A DNA stretch of 64,000 nucleotides from Sphingobacteriales bacterium (GCA_027483645.1 JAIXUD010000007.1:62001-126000), one strand, 5' to 3'. Counted from the first letter of the stretch, positions 19,638 through 29,110 are shown. Made by a program: numbers and translations. Notes: generated by a model not told the origin, from the letters alone.

Positions 19638-20872
19638 TATTTCGCCAATGCCAGTTCCAGGTCAGCTATTATATCTTCCACATCTTCAATACCTACGGAT
19701 AGGCGCACCAATCCATCGGTAATACCAAATTGCAGGCGCTGGGCCTTGTCCACCTGTACGTGGGTCATGCTGGCTGGATGTTGTATCAGCGTATCGGCCG
19801 TACCTAGTGATGCTGTGAGCACGCAATGCTCTACCCCGTTCATCAGTTTGATGCCCGCTTTTACACCACCCTTCAACTCAAAGCTCAATATACCTCCAAA
19901 ACGGCGCATTTGGCTTATGGCCAGCTCATGATCGGCGTGCGAGGGCAGGCCTGTGTAGTTTACCCGCTCTACCGCTGGGTGGGCTTGTAGCCATTCTGCT
20001 ACGCGCTCCGCATTGTCGCAATGCTTCTCCATTCGCAGTACCAAGGTTTTGATGCCATTGTTGAGCAAAAATGCATCGAACGGGCTGGGTGTGCCGCCTA
20101 GTAGCTTGCGCATGCGCCACACCTGCTTCATTTTCTCTTTATCAGTGCCAACTACAATACCGCCAATGGCGTTGCCATGCCCATTGAGGAACTTGGTGGT
20201 GGAGTGCACCACAAAATCGATACCGTGGCTAAGGGGTTGCTGCAAGTAAGGCGTTGCGAAAGTATTATCAGCCGCAGTAAGCCTGCCGTATTGCTTGGCC
20301 AAAGCCGAAAGCGCTTGCAAATCGTAGCAATCCAACGTGGGGTTGGCAGGCGTTTCGATATAAATAACTTTAATGGACTTGTTCTTTTTTAGCAACTTCC
20401 CTACCCTATCCAAGTCTTTCAGGTTTTCGTAAAGAATGGTAATGCCATGCAAGCCCAAGATGGTGTTCAGCATTTCGGTAGTAGTGCCGTATAGGTTGCC
20501 CTGGGTAAGCACCGCATCGCCCTGCTTTAATCCAAGTGATAAAAACATACTGCTGATGGCCGCCATACCAGAGCTAAACAATACCGCTTGCGGCGTTTCG
20601 ATGCCCAGCCCGTAACTCTCCAGCAGGGCAATCTTCTCCTCAATAACCGAGAAGGTCGGGTTGTGCCAGCGGCCGTATATGTATGCCTCTTCCTTTCCTT
20701 GGAAAACGCTCATAGCCTTCTCAGCACTTTCATATACAAAAGTGGAGGTGGCATGAATAGGCGGTACGTGCGAAAAGTGCTCGGTGCGGCTTGTTAATCG
20801 GTCGCTTACGCATATAGTTTCAAAGCCCCGGGTGGAAGTTTTTTTTGACATGTTGGTGATGTTTGCAGACAT
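19637..20872 (-). CDS. Cys/Met-metabolism PLP enzyme (methionine gamma-lyase / trans-sulfuration family)
   Basis: This 411-residue fold-type I PLP enzyme has YIYGRWHNPT (phosphate-binding Tyr and Arg), SSGMAAISSMF, the PLP aspartate in ADNTFATPYLQQPL, and Lys227 in VVHSTTKFLNGHG. These fit cystathionine gamma-lyase/synthase or methionine gamma-lyase; the exact substrate cannot be read from sequence. An alternative ATG lies 7 codons in (20851). It is divergent from the DinB gene with only 50 bp between starts. Confidence 0.88.
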   Translation of the reverse strand: MSANITNMSKKTSTRGFETICVSDRLTSRTEHFSHVPPIHATSTFVYESAEKAMSVFQGKEEAYIYGRWHNPTFSVIEEKIALLESYGLGIETPQAVLFSSGMAAISSMFLSLGLKQGDAVLTQGNLYGTTTEMLNTILGLHGITILYENLKDLDRVGKLLKKNKSIKVIYIETPANPTLDCYDLQALSALAKQYGRLTAADNTFATPYLQQPLSHGIDFVVHSTTKFLNGHGNAIGGIVVGTDKEKMKQVWRMRKLLGGTPSPFDAFLLNNGIKTLVLRMEKHCDNAERVAEWLQAHPAVERVNYTGLPSHADHELAISQMRRFGGILSFELKGGVKAGIKLMNGVEHCVLTASLGTADTLIQHPASMTHVQVDKAQRLQFGITDGLVRLSVGIEDVEDIIADLELALAK

Positions 20873-20922
20873 TTGATGTTTAAACAGGTAATTTTCCTGT
20901 TCGCTTTATCAAAAGTACCGTA

Positions 20923-21411
20923 ATGAAACAGATATTCACACAATATGCCGCATATAATCTTTGGGCCAACACCCAATTTGCTGAGTCTATAAGCGGCCTA
21001 ACCCCCTCGTACTTTGATAAAGAAATAGAAAGCAGTTTCCCCAGTATACGCGCCACCATAAACCACATACGCGCCGCAGAGTATATTTGGCTGAATCGCC
21101 TGCAAGGCAACTCTATCACTGAGTGGCCCCAATACGACCCCAACGAAAAGCCAAAAGAGGTGGCTGCCGCTTGGCTAAAAGGCTCTCAAACCCTCGCCCT
21201 GCGCATTGAAAAATTACTGGATACCGACTTTGACGGGCTATATAATTACCTTGACATGAGCGGCAACCCCCGCCGCGACATGCTTAATGATATGCTGATG
21301 CACGTTTTCAACCACTCTACCTACCACCGCGGGCAGTTGGTTACGCTATTCCGCCAGACTGGCATCGGCAATATACCTAGGACAGATTATATGGTGTATG
21401 CGCGAGGGTAG
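20923..21411 (+). CDS. DinB-family metal-binding protein
   Basis: This 162-residue four-helix protein has the three-histidine metal site of the DinB/YfiT superfamily: His48 in ATINHIRAAEYIW, and the pair in MHVFNHSTYHRGQ near the C-terminus. Family members are often thiol-dependent S-transferases, but substrate is unknown here. It is divergent from the PLP enzyme and stands alone. Confidence 0.88.
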   Translation: MKQIFTQYAAYNLWANTQFAESISGLTPSYFDKEIESSFPSIRATINHIRAAEYIWLNRLQGNSITEWPQYDPNEKPKEVAAAWLKGSQTLALRIEKLLDTDFDGLYNYLDMSGNPRRDMLNDMLMHVFNHSTYHRGQLVTLFRQTGIGNIPRTDYMVYARG

Positions 21412-21483
21412 AAGTGTGTTGTGCATAAACGTATTGCGTCCCTAGGGCGAGATTAATTTAACTACAAAATAATTTTCCGGTAA

Positions 21484-21775
21484 TGAGTGGTCTGACGGCT
21501 TTGCTTGGTAGAGTCAGGAATTTACAATTATTGGGAGGGCTTTGCCACAATCGCCGTCCGAACACTTCTTTTCTGCCTATTGGAGATGCCTAGCCGAAGC
21601 GTTCGGACGACTCTTTGGGGCATTAGCCTAGGTAAACTAGAGCACATGCTCATTGCACCGAAGTCGTCAGACCGCTCAGCGAATTCCTTAATTTTGATAC
21701 CTGAACGCATTTTGTCCGGAGGGCGTTGCCCCCCGCTAGTATTCTTATGCCCCTTTGGGGCGTACCGTGGTCCGG
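21484..21775. repeat. Nested palindromic intergenic element
   Basis: An outer inverted repeat, TGAGTGGTCTGACG (21484-21497) with CGTCAGACCGCTCA (21665-21678), encloses an inner one, GTCCGAACACTTC (21556-21568) with GAAGCGTTCGGAC (21596-21608). Downstream, TCCGGAGGGCGTTGCCCCCC and GCCCCTTTGGGGC add more palindromes. No coding gene is supported between 21412 and 21834. Confidence 0.75.
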
Positions 21776-21834
21776 TTAAAAGTTTTTGAAGCAGTCCTGA
21801 TACTTGATACTTGCGTCTTGATAGTAACGGAAGA

Positions 21835-23508
21835 CTAGTTCTCCGCCAAGTACTCGTGTACAAACTTAATAGCCATCGCGCCCTCGCCTACTGCTGAGGC
21901 AACCCGGTTCATGGCGCCGGAGCGCACATCGCCAGCGGCGAAAATACCGGGCACACAGGTTTCTAGCATCATGGGTTCCCGCTCCAGTTTCCAGGCACGC
22001 TTGTAGGTATCATTGGTCAATAGGTCGCGGCCCGTGATTACAAAGCCCTTGTCGTCTTTGATGATTTTATCGCCCAGCCAATCGGTATAAGGTTTTGCGC
22101 CGATGAATACGAACATGGCGCTGGCCTCAATAGTCTGCGTTTCTTTGGTAGCTATATGGTTTATCAGCAGGTGCTCCAGCTTGCCGTCGCCTAGTACTTC
22201 GGTTACCTCTGTTTCGCCCCATAGCTCAATATTGGGCGTACCCGCAATCTGGTCAATCAAGTATTGCGACATGGTTGCCGAAAGGTCTTTCTGGCGGATA
22301 ATAATAACCACCTTACTTGCAAACTGGGAGAGGTACATAGCACCCTGCCCTGCGGAGTTGCCGCCACCAACTACCACAATGGTTTTGCTTTTGCAGGCGC
22401 TGGCCTCCGTCATAGCTGCACCATAGTACACGCCCATACCAGCCAGCTCCGCCGCGCCTTTGGCGGGGTGGTAGCGGTAGTTTACACCGGTGGTTATCAC
22501 TATGGTTTTAGTTACTATTTCGCTGCCATCAGCGCACTTTATACGCTTGTAGTTTTGGTCGGGCACTATGTCCACCACCTCTTGGGGGGTAATCAGCTCC
22601 GCACCAAAACGGGTAGCTTGGGTAACGGCCCTTCGTGCGAGGTCAGAACCGCTCAACCCGTTCGGGAAACCCAAATAATTCTCAATTCGAGAGCTGGTAC
22701 CGGCTTGGCCGCCAGGTGCGCGCTTCTCTATCAATGCCGTTTTCAATCCTTCACTGGCACCATACACCGCAGCACCCAACCCTGATGGGCCTGCACCAAT
22801 GATTACTACATCGTACAGCTCTTGGGTGGCTTTTGGCCTCATGCCAATTTTTTCCGCTACATCGCTCAAATCGGGGCTTGCCTCAAAAGTACCATCCTCA
22901 AAAAACACCACCGGCAATTGCTTGGTCTCCAATTGGTTGCGCTCCAGCAGTTCTTTTGCCTTAGGGTTGGTTTCTACATCCAACCACTGGTATGGAATGA
23001 GGTTGGCACTCAGGAAATCCTTAATAGTATGCGACTTGGGCGAGAACTGGTACCCTATCAACTTAATACCATCAAAATCTGGGCGATATAGCGCCTGCCA
23101 GCTTTCTAGCAAGTCATCTAGCACAGGGAAGAGTTTCTCTTCCGGCGGGTCCCAAGGTTTGGTTAGGTAATAATCCAGTTGCACATCGTTGATGGCCTTA
23201 ATGGCCGCATCAATGTCTGAATAAGCTGTTAACAGCACCCGCTTAGCATCGGGGAAGGTCTTCTTTGCCTTCTCCAAAAAATCGACACCCAGCATATCAG
23301 GCATACGCTGGTCGCTTAAGAACATGGCCACCGTTTCGTTCTTGTTCTTCAACTCTTTTAGTGAGTCCAGTGCTTCTTGAGGCGATTCGGTGCTTAGTAT
23401 TCGATAATCTTTACGGTATCGGCCACGTAGGTCGCGCGCAATTGCCTTAAGTACGGCGCTATCGTCGTCTATCGCGAATATGATGGGTTGTTTGGTCTTC
23501 TTTTCCAA
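21835..23508 (-). CDS. Fused response regulator / glutaredoxin-like / thioredoxin reductase-like FAD protein
   Basis: This 557-residue protein has three parts. Residues 8-135 form a receiver domain with acidic DDD at 14-16, phospho-acceptor Asp66 (LSDQRMP) and Lys117. Residues 147-225 resemble a glutaredoxin-type fold but have FSPKSHTI where a CxxC would be. Residues 232-557 form an FAD/NAD(P) oxidoreductase with GAGPSG (238-243), an NADPH motif GGGNSAG (381-387) and a C-terminal FAD motif FAAGDVRSGAMNR. The redox CxxC of true thioredoxin reductases is absent (GAAMTEASAC at 363-372). It may act as a phosphorylation-gated flavin oxidoreductase. Confidence 0.88.
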   Translation of the reverse strand: MEKKTKQPIIFAIDDDSAVLKAIARDLRGRYRKDYRILSTESPQEALDSLKELKNKNETVAMFLSDQRMPDMLGVDFLEKAKKTFPDAKRVLLTAYSDIDAAIKAINDVQLDYYLTKPWDPPEEKLFPVLDDLLESWQALYRPDFDGIKLIGYQFSPKSHTIKDFLSANLIPYQWLDVETNPKAKELLERNQLETKQLPVVFFEDGTFEASPDLSDVAEKIGMRPKATQELYDVVIIGAGPSGLGAAVYGASEGLKTALIEKRAPGGQAGTSSRIENYLGFPNGLSGSDLARRAVTQATRFGAELITPQEVVDIVPDQNYKRIKCADGSEIVTKTIVITTGVNYRYHPAKGAAELAGMGVYYGAAMTEASACKSKTIVVVGGGNSAGQGAMYLSQFASKVVIIIRQKDLSATMSQYLIDQIAGTPNIELWGETEVTEVLGDGKLEHLLINHIATKETQTIEASAMFVFIGAKPYTDWLGDKIIKDDKGFVITGRDLLTNDTYKRAWKLEREPMMLETCVPGIFAAGDVRSGAMNRVASAVGEGAMAIKFVHEYLAEN

Positions 23509-23510
23509 TG

Positions 23511-23558
23511 TAGTATCAAGTAATGAGTGTCATCCTTCGGCAAAAGCTCAGGATAAAA
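23511..23558. repeat. AGTATCAAGTA word followed by GTCATCCTTCGGC...AGCTCAGGAT fragment
   Basis: The words tagtatcaagtaatgag match those at about 41153 and 43272. The next piece resembles the core of the inverted repeats at 4411 and 7588. The rest of 23559-23757 shows no gene. Confidence 0.6.
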
Positions 23559-23757
23559 TCCTCAAGATTGTGGTAAAATTGTTTTGCAAAGTACTATGCA
23601 TTTGGCAATATAAATGTACGATGTTCAGGTGGAAATATTGTATGCTGCAAAGTACGTTAGTGGCAACGAATATTGGGTTGTTTTTGACATCCGTTTGAGA
23701 CGAAATAGCAACTATTAACATTTGGCTTGCTTTTTTGTCTGAATCAGAACTGCACTC

Positions 23758-23864
23758 GTCCTCGCTTAAAGCGAGGATGCTGTAACGCTGAGCTTTCGGC
23801 TCTTTTCAGTGTTACGTGCGAGCTGGAAGCTCGGAGTTACTGAGTTCTCGTTAGAAACGAGGAC
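23758..23864. other. Multi-hairpin palindromic element
   Basis: The 107-bp block is bounded by inverted GTCCTCG (23758-23764) and CGAGGAC (23858-23864). Inside are CCTCGCT-TAA-AGCGAGG (23760-23776), GTAACGCTGA (23782-23791) with TCAGTGTTAC (23806-23815), GAGCT/AGCTC (23820-23832) and CTCGTT-AGA-AACGAG (23847-23861). It could be a repeat element or a structured RNA; no gene is associated. Confidence 0.7.
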
Positions 23865-23909
23865 TAGTGTTGCGTTTGATTACCCAGAATGCATGCTTCC
23901 ATGTTTGGT

Positions 23910-23970
23910 AAACCGTTGAAACGGTTGGCACTTTGTCCCCATCCTTTCCCACGGTTAAAACCGTGGGCTT
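23910..23970. repeat. REP-like two-palindrome unit, copy 2
   Basis: P1 AAACCGTTGAAACGGTT is at 23910-23926 and P2 CCCACGGTTAAAACCGTGGG lies at 23948-23967. Same order and orientation as copy 1. Confidence 0.85.
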
Positions 23971-24040
23971 GGTTTAAAATTTAGCTATGGTATTTTAAGC
24001 TAAGCTAATTCTCCTTTCCTATTTCCTATTTCTTTTTGTT

Positions 24041-24072
24041 GTCCACGGTCCATCGTCCATGGTCTATCGTCC
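24041..24072. repeat. GTCCATCGTCC-type word repeat, locus 5
   Basis: Words gtccacggtccatcgtcc, atggtc and tatcgtcc end 12 nt before the -7 box of the alcohol dehydrogenase gene and occupy its -33 region. Confidence 0.8.
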
Positions 24073-24083
24073 AATCAAAATAC

Positions 24084-24091
24084 TACCTTTG
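24084..24091 (+). promoter_or_regulatory. -7 box (TACCTTTG) of the alcohol dehydrogenase gene
   Basis: An exact TAnnTTTG match 23 nt before the ATG. The -33 position falls inside repeat DNA and shows no TTTG. Confidence 0.45.
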
Positions 24092-24114
24092 TAACGGCGA
24101 AAAAATGCCCGTGC

Positions 24115-25251
24115 ATGATACACCAATTCAACTTCCCTACCGTTATCCGTTTTGGCGCCGGAGCCGTTGCCGAACTGGGCCCATACTTGGTTTCTGAAGG
24201 CTTGAAACGCCCCCTGATTTCTACCGACCCCATAGTGGCTGGCTTGCCGTTCTTCAAAAAAATATTGGCTTCTTTGAAAGCATTGGGATTGACCCCGGTG
24301 GTGTTTAAAGACATCCACAAAAACCCAGTGAAGAGCGACGTGTTGGCCGGTGGCGACGTGTATGCCCAAAATAATTGCGATAGTATAGTAGGTATTGGTG
24401 GAGGTGCCGGGTTGGATGTGGCGCGTGCCATTGCCCTGCGCATCAACCACCGCGAAGATTTGTTTGTTTATGATGATTTGATTGGTGGCGACCAGTTTGT
24501 AACCAACGATGTGCCGCACTTTGTAACCATCCCTACTACAGCAGGTACTGGCAGCGAAGTGGGCCGCAGCGCCATCATAAGCGAAGACGATACACACCGC
24601 AAGCGCATTTTGTTCGCCCCTAAGCTATTGGCAAAACGCGTATTTGCCGACCCAGAACTGACTTACGACCTCCCCGCAGCGGTAACCGCCGCAACCGGTA
24701 TGGATGCGCTTACGCACAACATGGAGGCCTACCTCGCTAAAAACTACCACCCGATGGCTGATGGTATTGCTTTGGAAGGAGTAAAGCTTATAACCAAGTC
24801 ATTGGAAAAAGCAGTGAACACCCCTGACCCACAAAGCCGTGCAGATATGATGCTGGGCTCATTGATGGGTGCCGTGGCCTTCCAGAAAGGCTTGGGCGTG
24901 GTACACTCGCTGGCGCACCCGCTTTCTACTTTGCTGGATATGCACCACGGCTTGGCCAATGCCTTGATGATACCGTATGGCATGGGCTTTAACATTGAAG
25001 GGCAAGAAACCCGCTTTGAGGCTTTGGCTCATGCCCTTGGCCTAAAAACCCACACTGGCCAAGCAGTGGTTGACCACCTGTTTGCCCTCAACGACCAAAT
25101 AGGCATCCCCCGCAAACTGAGCAGCCAAGGCGTAAAAGAAGAACACCTAGAGCAACTGGCCGACCTTGCCTTTGCCGACTTCTGCCACCCAAACAACCCT
25201 AAACCAGTTACTCGGGAAGATTTTTTGAAGTTGTATAAGCAAGCGCTGTAG
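24115..25251 (+). CDS. Iron-containing (group III) alcohol dehydrogenase
   Basis: This 378-residue enzyme has the NAD(P)-binding GIGGGAGLDVARAIAL (94-108), the family motif IPTTAGTGSEV (139-149) and the metal ligands Asp197, His201, His268 and His278 (MDALTHNMEA, VVHSLAHPL, DMHHGLANA). All four ligands are present, so it should be active on a small alcohol or aldehyde with NAD(P)H. Specific substrate unknown. It stands alone, with a -7 box at 24084. Confidence 0.92.
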   Translation: MIHQFNFPTVIRFGAGAVAELGPYLVSEGLKRPLISTDPIVAGLPFFKKILASLKALGLTPVVFKDIHKNPVKSDVLAGGDVYAQNNCDSIVGIGGGAGLDVARAIALRINHREDLFVYDDLIGGDQFVTNDVPHFVTIPTTAGTGSEVGRSAIISEDDTHRKRILFAPKLLAKRVFADPELTYDLPAAVTAATGMDALTHNMEAYLAKNYHPMADGIALEGVKLITKSLEKAVNTPDPQSRADMMLGSLMGAVAFQKGLGVVHSLAHPLSTLLDMHHGLANALMIPYGMGFNIEGQETRFEALAHALGLKTHTGQAVVDHLFALNDQIGIPRKLSSQGVKEEHLEQLADLAFADFCHPNNPKPVTREDFLKLYKQAL

Positions 25252-25330
25252 GGAAGTTATTGGTTATTGGTTGCGAGCTGCTTTTACCATATGATTCAGT
25301 AGTTTTTTATTGGAATGTGTTGCGCGTTTA

Positions 25331-25445
25331 ACCACTAAGAACACAAGGGAACTTCACCATAGCCAGGGGCGAGGCAGGCAAGAACACTAAGCCAGTAATA
25401 TGTACTTAGTGGTAAACCATATAAGCACAGAAAAGGCACGAAACT
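25331..25445. repeat. ACCACTAAGAACAC-type word repeat
   Basis: ACCACTAAG (25331-25339) and its inverse CTTAGTGGT (25405-25413) bracket words such as aacacaaggg and gaacactaag; cacagaaaaggcacg follows. Related words occur at 45750-45835. Confidence 0.7.
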
Positions 25446-25484
25446 CAAGTTAACCAATTGAGCACGCGCATTTTTGATACAGCA

Positions 25485-28400
25485 TTAAAATATCGCCCTA
25501 ATCTGCGCCCTGCCGATGTGCACCATCTTAGCCTCACCGGTTTTACGGCCCTCATAGCTTAGGTTGAGTTGGATGTTTTTGGCCAGGCTGCGGTCGAAGC
25601 CCAACACCCATAGAAAGTTGTTGCCCGCCTTTAGCCCTTGCAGCATAGCGAATTCAATAGCGGTGTTGGCTGCACCTGTGTATTGCACAGCCGCATAGGT
25701 TAAGCGCAGGCTGATGCTGCTTTTGGTAACTACGCTAAAGCGAGAGTCCACCGTCATCTGCTGCGTGCGGGTGCGCTCGCCTAGGCCACCGGTTAAAGTG
25801 TTTTCACTACGGCCATATAGGTATTGCAGCGATATGCGGAACTTGGCTTTGAAGAGGTAAATCAGCTCTGGCTCTGCGGTGTAATAATTGATGTCGTAAT
25901 TGCGATCGGCAAAGTTGCCGCTCAGGCCACCACGCTTACCGAAGGTAGCCTTGGCAATGGCGGTAAAATCCTTCACAAAGTTGGAGCGCACCCTAAACAA
26001 GTGCTCGCGCAGGGTACGCACATCAAACCCCGTGGAGAGGTTGAGCTTGTTACGGTTTTCTTGCAGGGTATACTCAAAGTTGTACTTTGTTTCCGTTCGG
26101 TTGAAGAATATGCTATTGCGCACGTTGGCATTGAGCGCCACCAGGGCAGTATCCTCCACATTAAATACAAATGGGTTGAACGGAGAAATCTCCGCACCGG
26201 TAAACACCCGCCTATCCAATTGTATGGAAGTCATGGTGTTAAATCGCGCAACAAAGCCCTTGATGCCCTTTTCGCCCCGCCAAACATTGCCGGGTGTAAG
26301 GGTGAGCACCTGGTTGTAAACGGTAATGTTCACCGGGTCAAACTCGTTGGTAGGGTTCGCCACCCTAATATACATGGTGTCGCTGGTGAGGGTGGCAATC
26401 TCAAACTCGTTCTCTTCTTGCAAGCCGTTGCCGTTGTAGTCGTTCCAGATGTAGTTGCCCTCGCCTGCGGGCACGGGCAGGTAGGTAAAATCCCTGCGCT
26501 GCTCTTGCCCTGCGCCCAATTCGTAAAGGATGTTGGTGGTAATGGCGCCCTTCAATACCGTCAAGCCATACTGTATCCTACCCAAGTAAAACGTTTCCAG
26601 CTCCAGCGAGGCATTGGTTCTATCCTCAAAGCGGCGGTAAGTGGCCTGCCACGATAGGTTGTGAACTGGGTTACTGGTCCAGTCTCCCGTCCAGTTCCAA
26701 GTATTGCTGGCCGAGAAAAGGTTTAGCGAATCTCCAGTGGTTTCAGGGCGCCACTCCAAGCGGCGGATGTACTCCAGCTTGGTGTGGTACTTGGCCGTAT
26801 CGCTAATGCTGTTGGCCACATATACCCGCCAATCGGTAAAGACAAATGAACTTAACAGTAGGTCGTTAGTGCCAGGGGTAAAGCGCTTGTTGTTGTCATG
26901 CTCGTAGTATCCGCCCAAGCGCCAGCCCTTTAGCTTTGCAAACGTTTTTTCAGCAGTTAAGAACGGGCGTATAAATCTAGAGTCTTCCCTAGTAGATTCG
27001 CTATTCAATAGGCTTAGCCTAAAGTTCAGCCTATAGCCCTTATTGTCATATCGGCTGGTTATATTGTGCATGTAGCCTTGGTAGGTGCCACCAACTATTT
27101 CGTAGTAGCCTAGGTCATAGCCCACCGTGCCGTGCTCGCTCCATAATAGGTTCACCCCGCCATTCGCCAAGTGTTGGTCCAGCGGTATGCTATCTTGCCC
27201 AGTCAGGTTCCAGTTTCGGTTAAACTCTACATGACGGTAGCGATCTAGCGGGTTGAAGTTGCGGTTCACAAACTCATAGGTACCACCTGCCATCATATAC
27301 CAGCGTTGTACCTTTTCAGTGCGTATCAGCGTGCTGTCGGGCGTGTAGTAGTTTACGGTTTTGGGTGCCCCAAAATTGATGCGCCTCTTATATCCTGCCA
27401 GCGTCGCCAAGCCGATGTTGTCGCCTTGGTCTTTGTCGCTAAAGGTATTTAAGTCATCGTTGTTTAAGGCGCCTTCTAATATAATAGTATCGGTGGCGGT
27501 GGGTGCCCAATCTAAGCCCAGCACGGTCATTTGGCGGCGCTTGGGTGTCACCAGTATTATTACCGGCTCATAGGTTCCTTGCGGCACGCCATTGCTGGGG
27601 GCTATCCATTCAAATATGCGCCCGTTGGCCGTGGCGTTGGCAGGGCGGTAGTTGCCCCTATTGGTACCCACAAAGGCATAAGTAACCGAATACAACTGCC
27701 CTTCAGTAGCCGTCGAAAACACAAATACCGAATCGTAGATTACACCATTTACCGAACTGTCTCGTAGTTCGTACAGCACCCTGTTGGGCTCATAAGCGGT
27801 CGGCTTGTAACCTGGGAACTCTGCCCCACCAAGGTCGTCTCCTAAGTCGGCCAAAAACTGTTTTTGCTCTTGGCTCAGGTCGGCCTGCACGGGTTGGTTG
27901 CGGTTGTCGGCTTCGTTAAAAAAGCTAAACTTCAGCTTCAATTTATCCGTTACTGCAAACTCGTTGTTGGTACTCACAAACGTGCGGAAGTAGTTCTGCT
28001 CGCTGTATTCGAACTCCACTATTACCCGCAAATCCTCGGTAATCAGCACATTGGGCGTAAAGGTTATCTCGCCCAAGTTATAGTCCATCACATAGTCGTT
28101 CTCCGAGCCGCGAACGAGCTGCCTACCATTTACGTATACCCGCTCGGTACCGGCCATGACAATTATAAACGTTTCGCCATTAGCACCCGTAAGCTTGTAG
28201 GGGCCTTGGTTGCCCTCGGTTACGGCCAGTTGGTTGCGGCTAAACCGCCCCTTCGCCAGCGCCAAGCTGGTTTGGGTGCGTAGGCTGATGCTATCCGTAA
28301 TATCAAACTGCCCACTGTACTGCGCGCCTTGCAGGTTGCGGTAAAACTTCATAAAGTGCCCCGGCGGACCGCCCACCTCATAGTCGCCCACAATAAGCTT

Positions 28401-29033
28401 GTGCGGCTTCTTCGTAATTTGAATAAACACCCGATCAAACTCTTGCAATGTTTGCGTATTGCCCTCGGGCTGTATGGGCACGTTGGCATCAGTTAGGGCA
28501 GCCACAATCTCAATGTCTTGCCCAAGGTTACCTTGTAACTGTAAGTTGAAACTGGAGCTGAGCACCACATCTTGGTTGTTGCCCACACTCAGCCCTCTGC
28601 TAAAGCTACCGTTGTAATCCAGGTTGCCGAAATCGATGATGCCGGTGCTGCCTCTTCCGTTGGGATTGTAGCTAAATGGGTCGAGCAGAAACTCCTCTGT
28701 TTGGGCGAGGTTGGTAATATCTTTGTTTTGGCGGGTTTCATCCAGCCTCAGGGGGATGACCCGATAGACGACTTTGATGCTATCCAACTCAGGGCGTTGC
28801 AGCCAAACCAAGGTTCCGGCTACGGCGTCTACTCGGTAGGTGCTGCTGTCCAGGCGAGTATCGCCATCCCATATCATCAGGCTGCCGGGCAGTAGGCTTA
28901 AGCTATCCAGTTGCAGGGTATCGCCGGTTATAGGTACCATCTTCATCCGAAACTGCGAAAGCTGTTGCGCACGGACCGCCGAAAAGCCCATTACTATTAG
29001 CAACAACACCATTAATACCCGCAATACGGCCAT
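25485..29033 (-). CDS. Giant secreted or outer-membrane beta-structure protein, unknown function
   Basis: This 1182-residue protein has a signal peptide (1-22, ending VRAQ). The N-terminal 350 residues include SFSRGLSVGNNQDVVLSSS, NVPIQPEGNTQTLQEFDRVF and MKFYRNLQGAQYSG; my impression is that these resemble the repeated N-terminal modules of SprA, the T9SS translocon of Bacteroidota. The remaining 800 residues are alternating aromatic beta-strands typical of a large barrel. It is about half the size of SprA and has no T9SS sorting tail (it ends GRAQIRAIF). Function is not assigned. Confidence 0.7.
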   Translation of the reverse strand: MAVLRVLMVLLLIVMGFSAVRAQQLSQFRMKMVPITGDTLQLDSLSLLPGSLMIWDGDTRLDSSTYRVDAVAGTLVWLQRPELDSIKVVYRVIPLRLDETRQNKDITNLAQTEEFLLDPFSYNPNGRGSTGIIDFGNLDYNGSFSRGLSVGNNQDVVLSSSFNLQLQGNLGQDIEIVAALTDANVPIQPEGNTQTLQEFDRVFIQITKKPHKLIVGDYEVGGPPGHFMKFYRNLQGAQYSGQFDITDSISLRTQTSLALAKGRFSRNQLAVTEGNQGPYKLTGANGETFIIVMAGTERVYVNGRQLVRGSENDYVMDYNLGEITFTPNVLITEDLRVIVEFEYSEQNYFRTFVSTNNEFAVTDKLKLKFSFFNEADNRNQPVQADLSQEQKQFLADLGDDLGGAEFPGYKPTAYEPNRVLYELRDSSVNGVIYDSVFVFSTATEGQLYSVTYAFVGTNRGNYRPANATANGRIFEWIAPSNGVPQGTYEPVIILVTPKRRQMTVLGLDWAPTATDTIILEGALNNDDLNTFSDKDQGDNIGLATLAGYKRRINFGAPKTVNYYTPDSTLIRTEKVQRWYMMAGGTYEFVNRNFNPLDRYRHVEFNRNWNLTGQDSIPLDQHLANGGVNLLWSEHGTVGYDLGYYEIVGGTYQGYMHNITSRYDNKGYRLNFRLSLLNSESTREDSRFIRPFLTAEKTFAKLKGWRLGGYYEHDNNKRFTPGTNDLLLSSFVFTDWRVYVANSISDTAKYHTKLEYIRRLEWRPETTGDSLNLFSASNTWNWTGDWTSNPVHNLSWQATYRRFEDRTNASLELETFYLGRIQYGLTVLKGAITTNILYELGAGQEQRRDFTYLPVPAGEGNYIWNDYNGNGLQEENEFEIATLTSDTMYIRVANPTNEFDPVNITVYNQVLTLTPGNVWRGEKGIKGFVARFNTMTSIQLDRRVFTGAEISPFNPFVFNVEDTALVALNANVRNSIFFNRTETKYNFEYTLQENRNKLNLSTGFDVRTLREHLFRVRSNFVKDFTAIAKATFGKRGGLSGNFADRNYDINYYTAEPELIYLFKAKFRISLQYLYGRSENTLTGGLGERTRTQQMTVDSRFSVVTKSSISLRLTYAAVQYTGAANTAIEFAMLQGLKAGNNFLWVLGFDRSLAKNIQLNLSYEGRKTGEAKMVHIGRAQIRAIF

Positions 29034-29053
29034 ATACCCACAAGATAATTAGA

Positions 29054-29110
29054 ATGTGCCAATGTGCTGATGTGGTTATTAATGTGCTGATGTGCTGATG
29101 TACCGATTCA
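29054..29110. repeat. ATGTGCTG-type short-word tandem repeat
   Basis: Words atgtgccaatgtgctgatg, aatgtgctg and atgtgctgatgtacc form a degenerate tandem array upstream of the giant surface protein gene. Confidence 0.7.
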
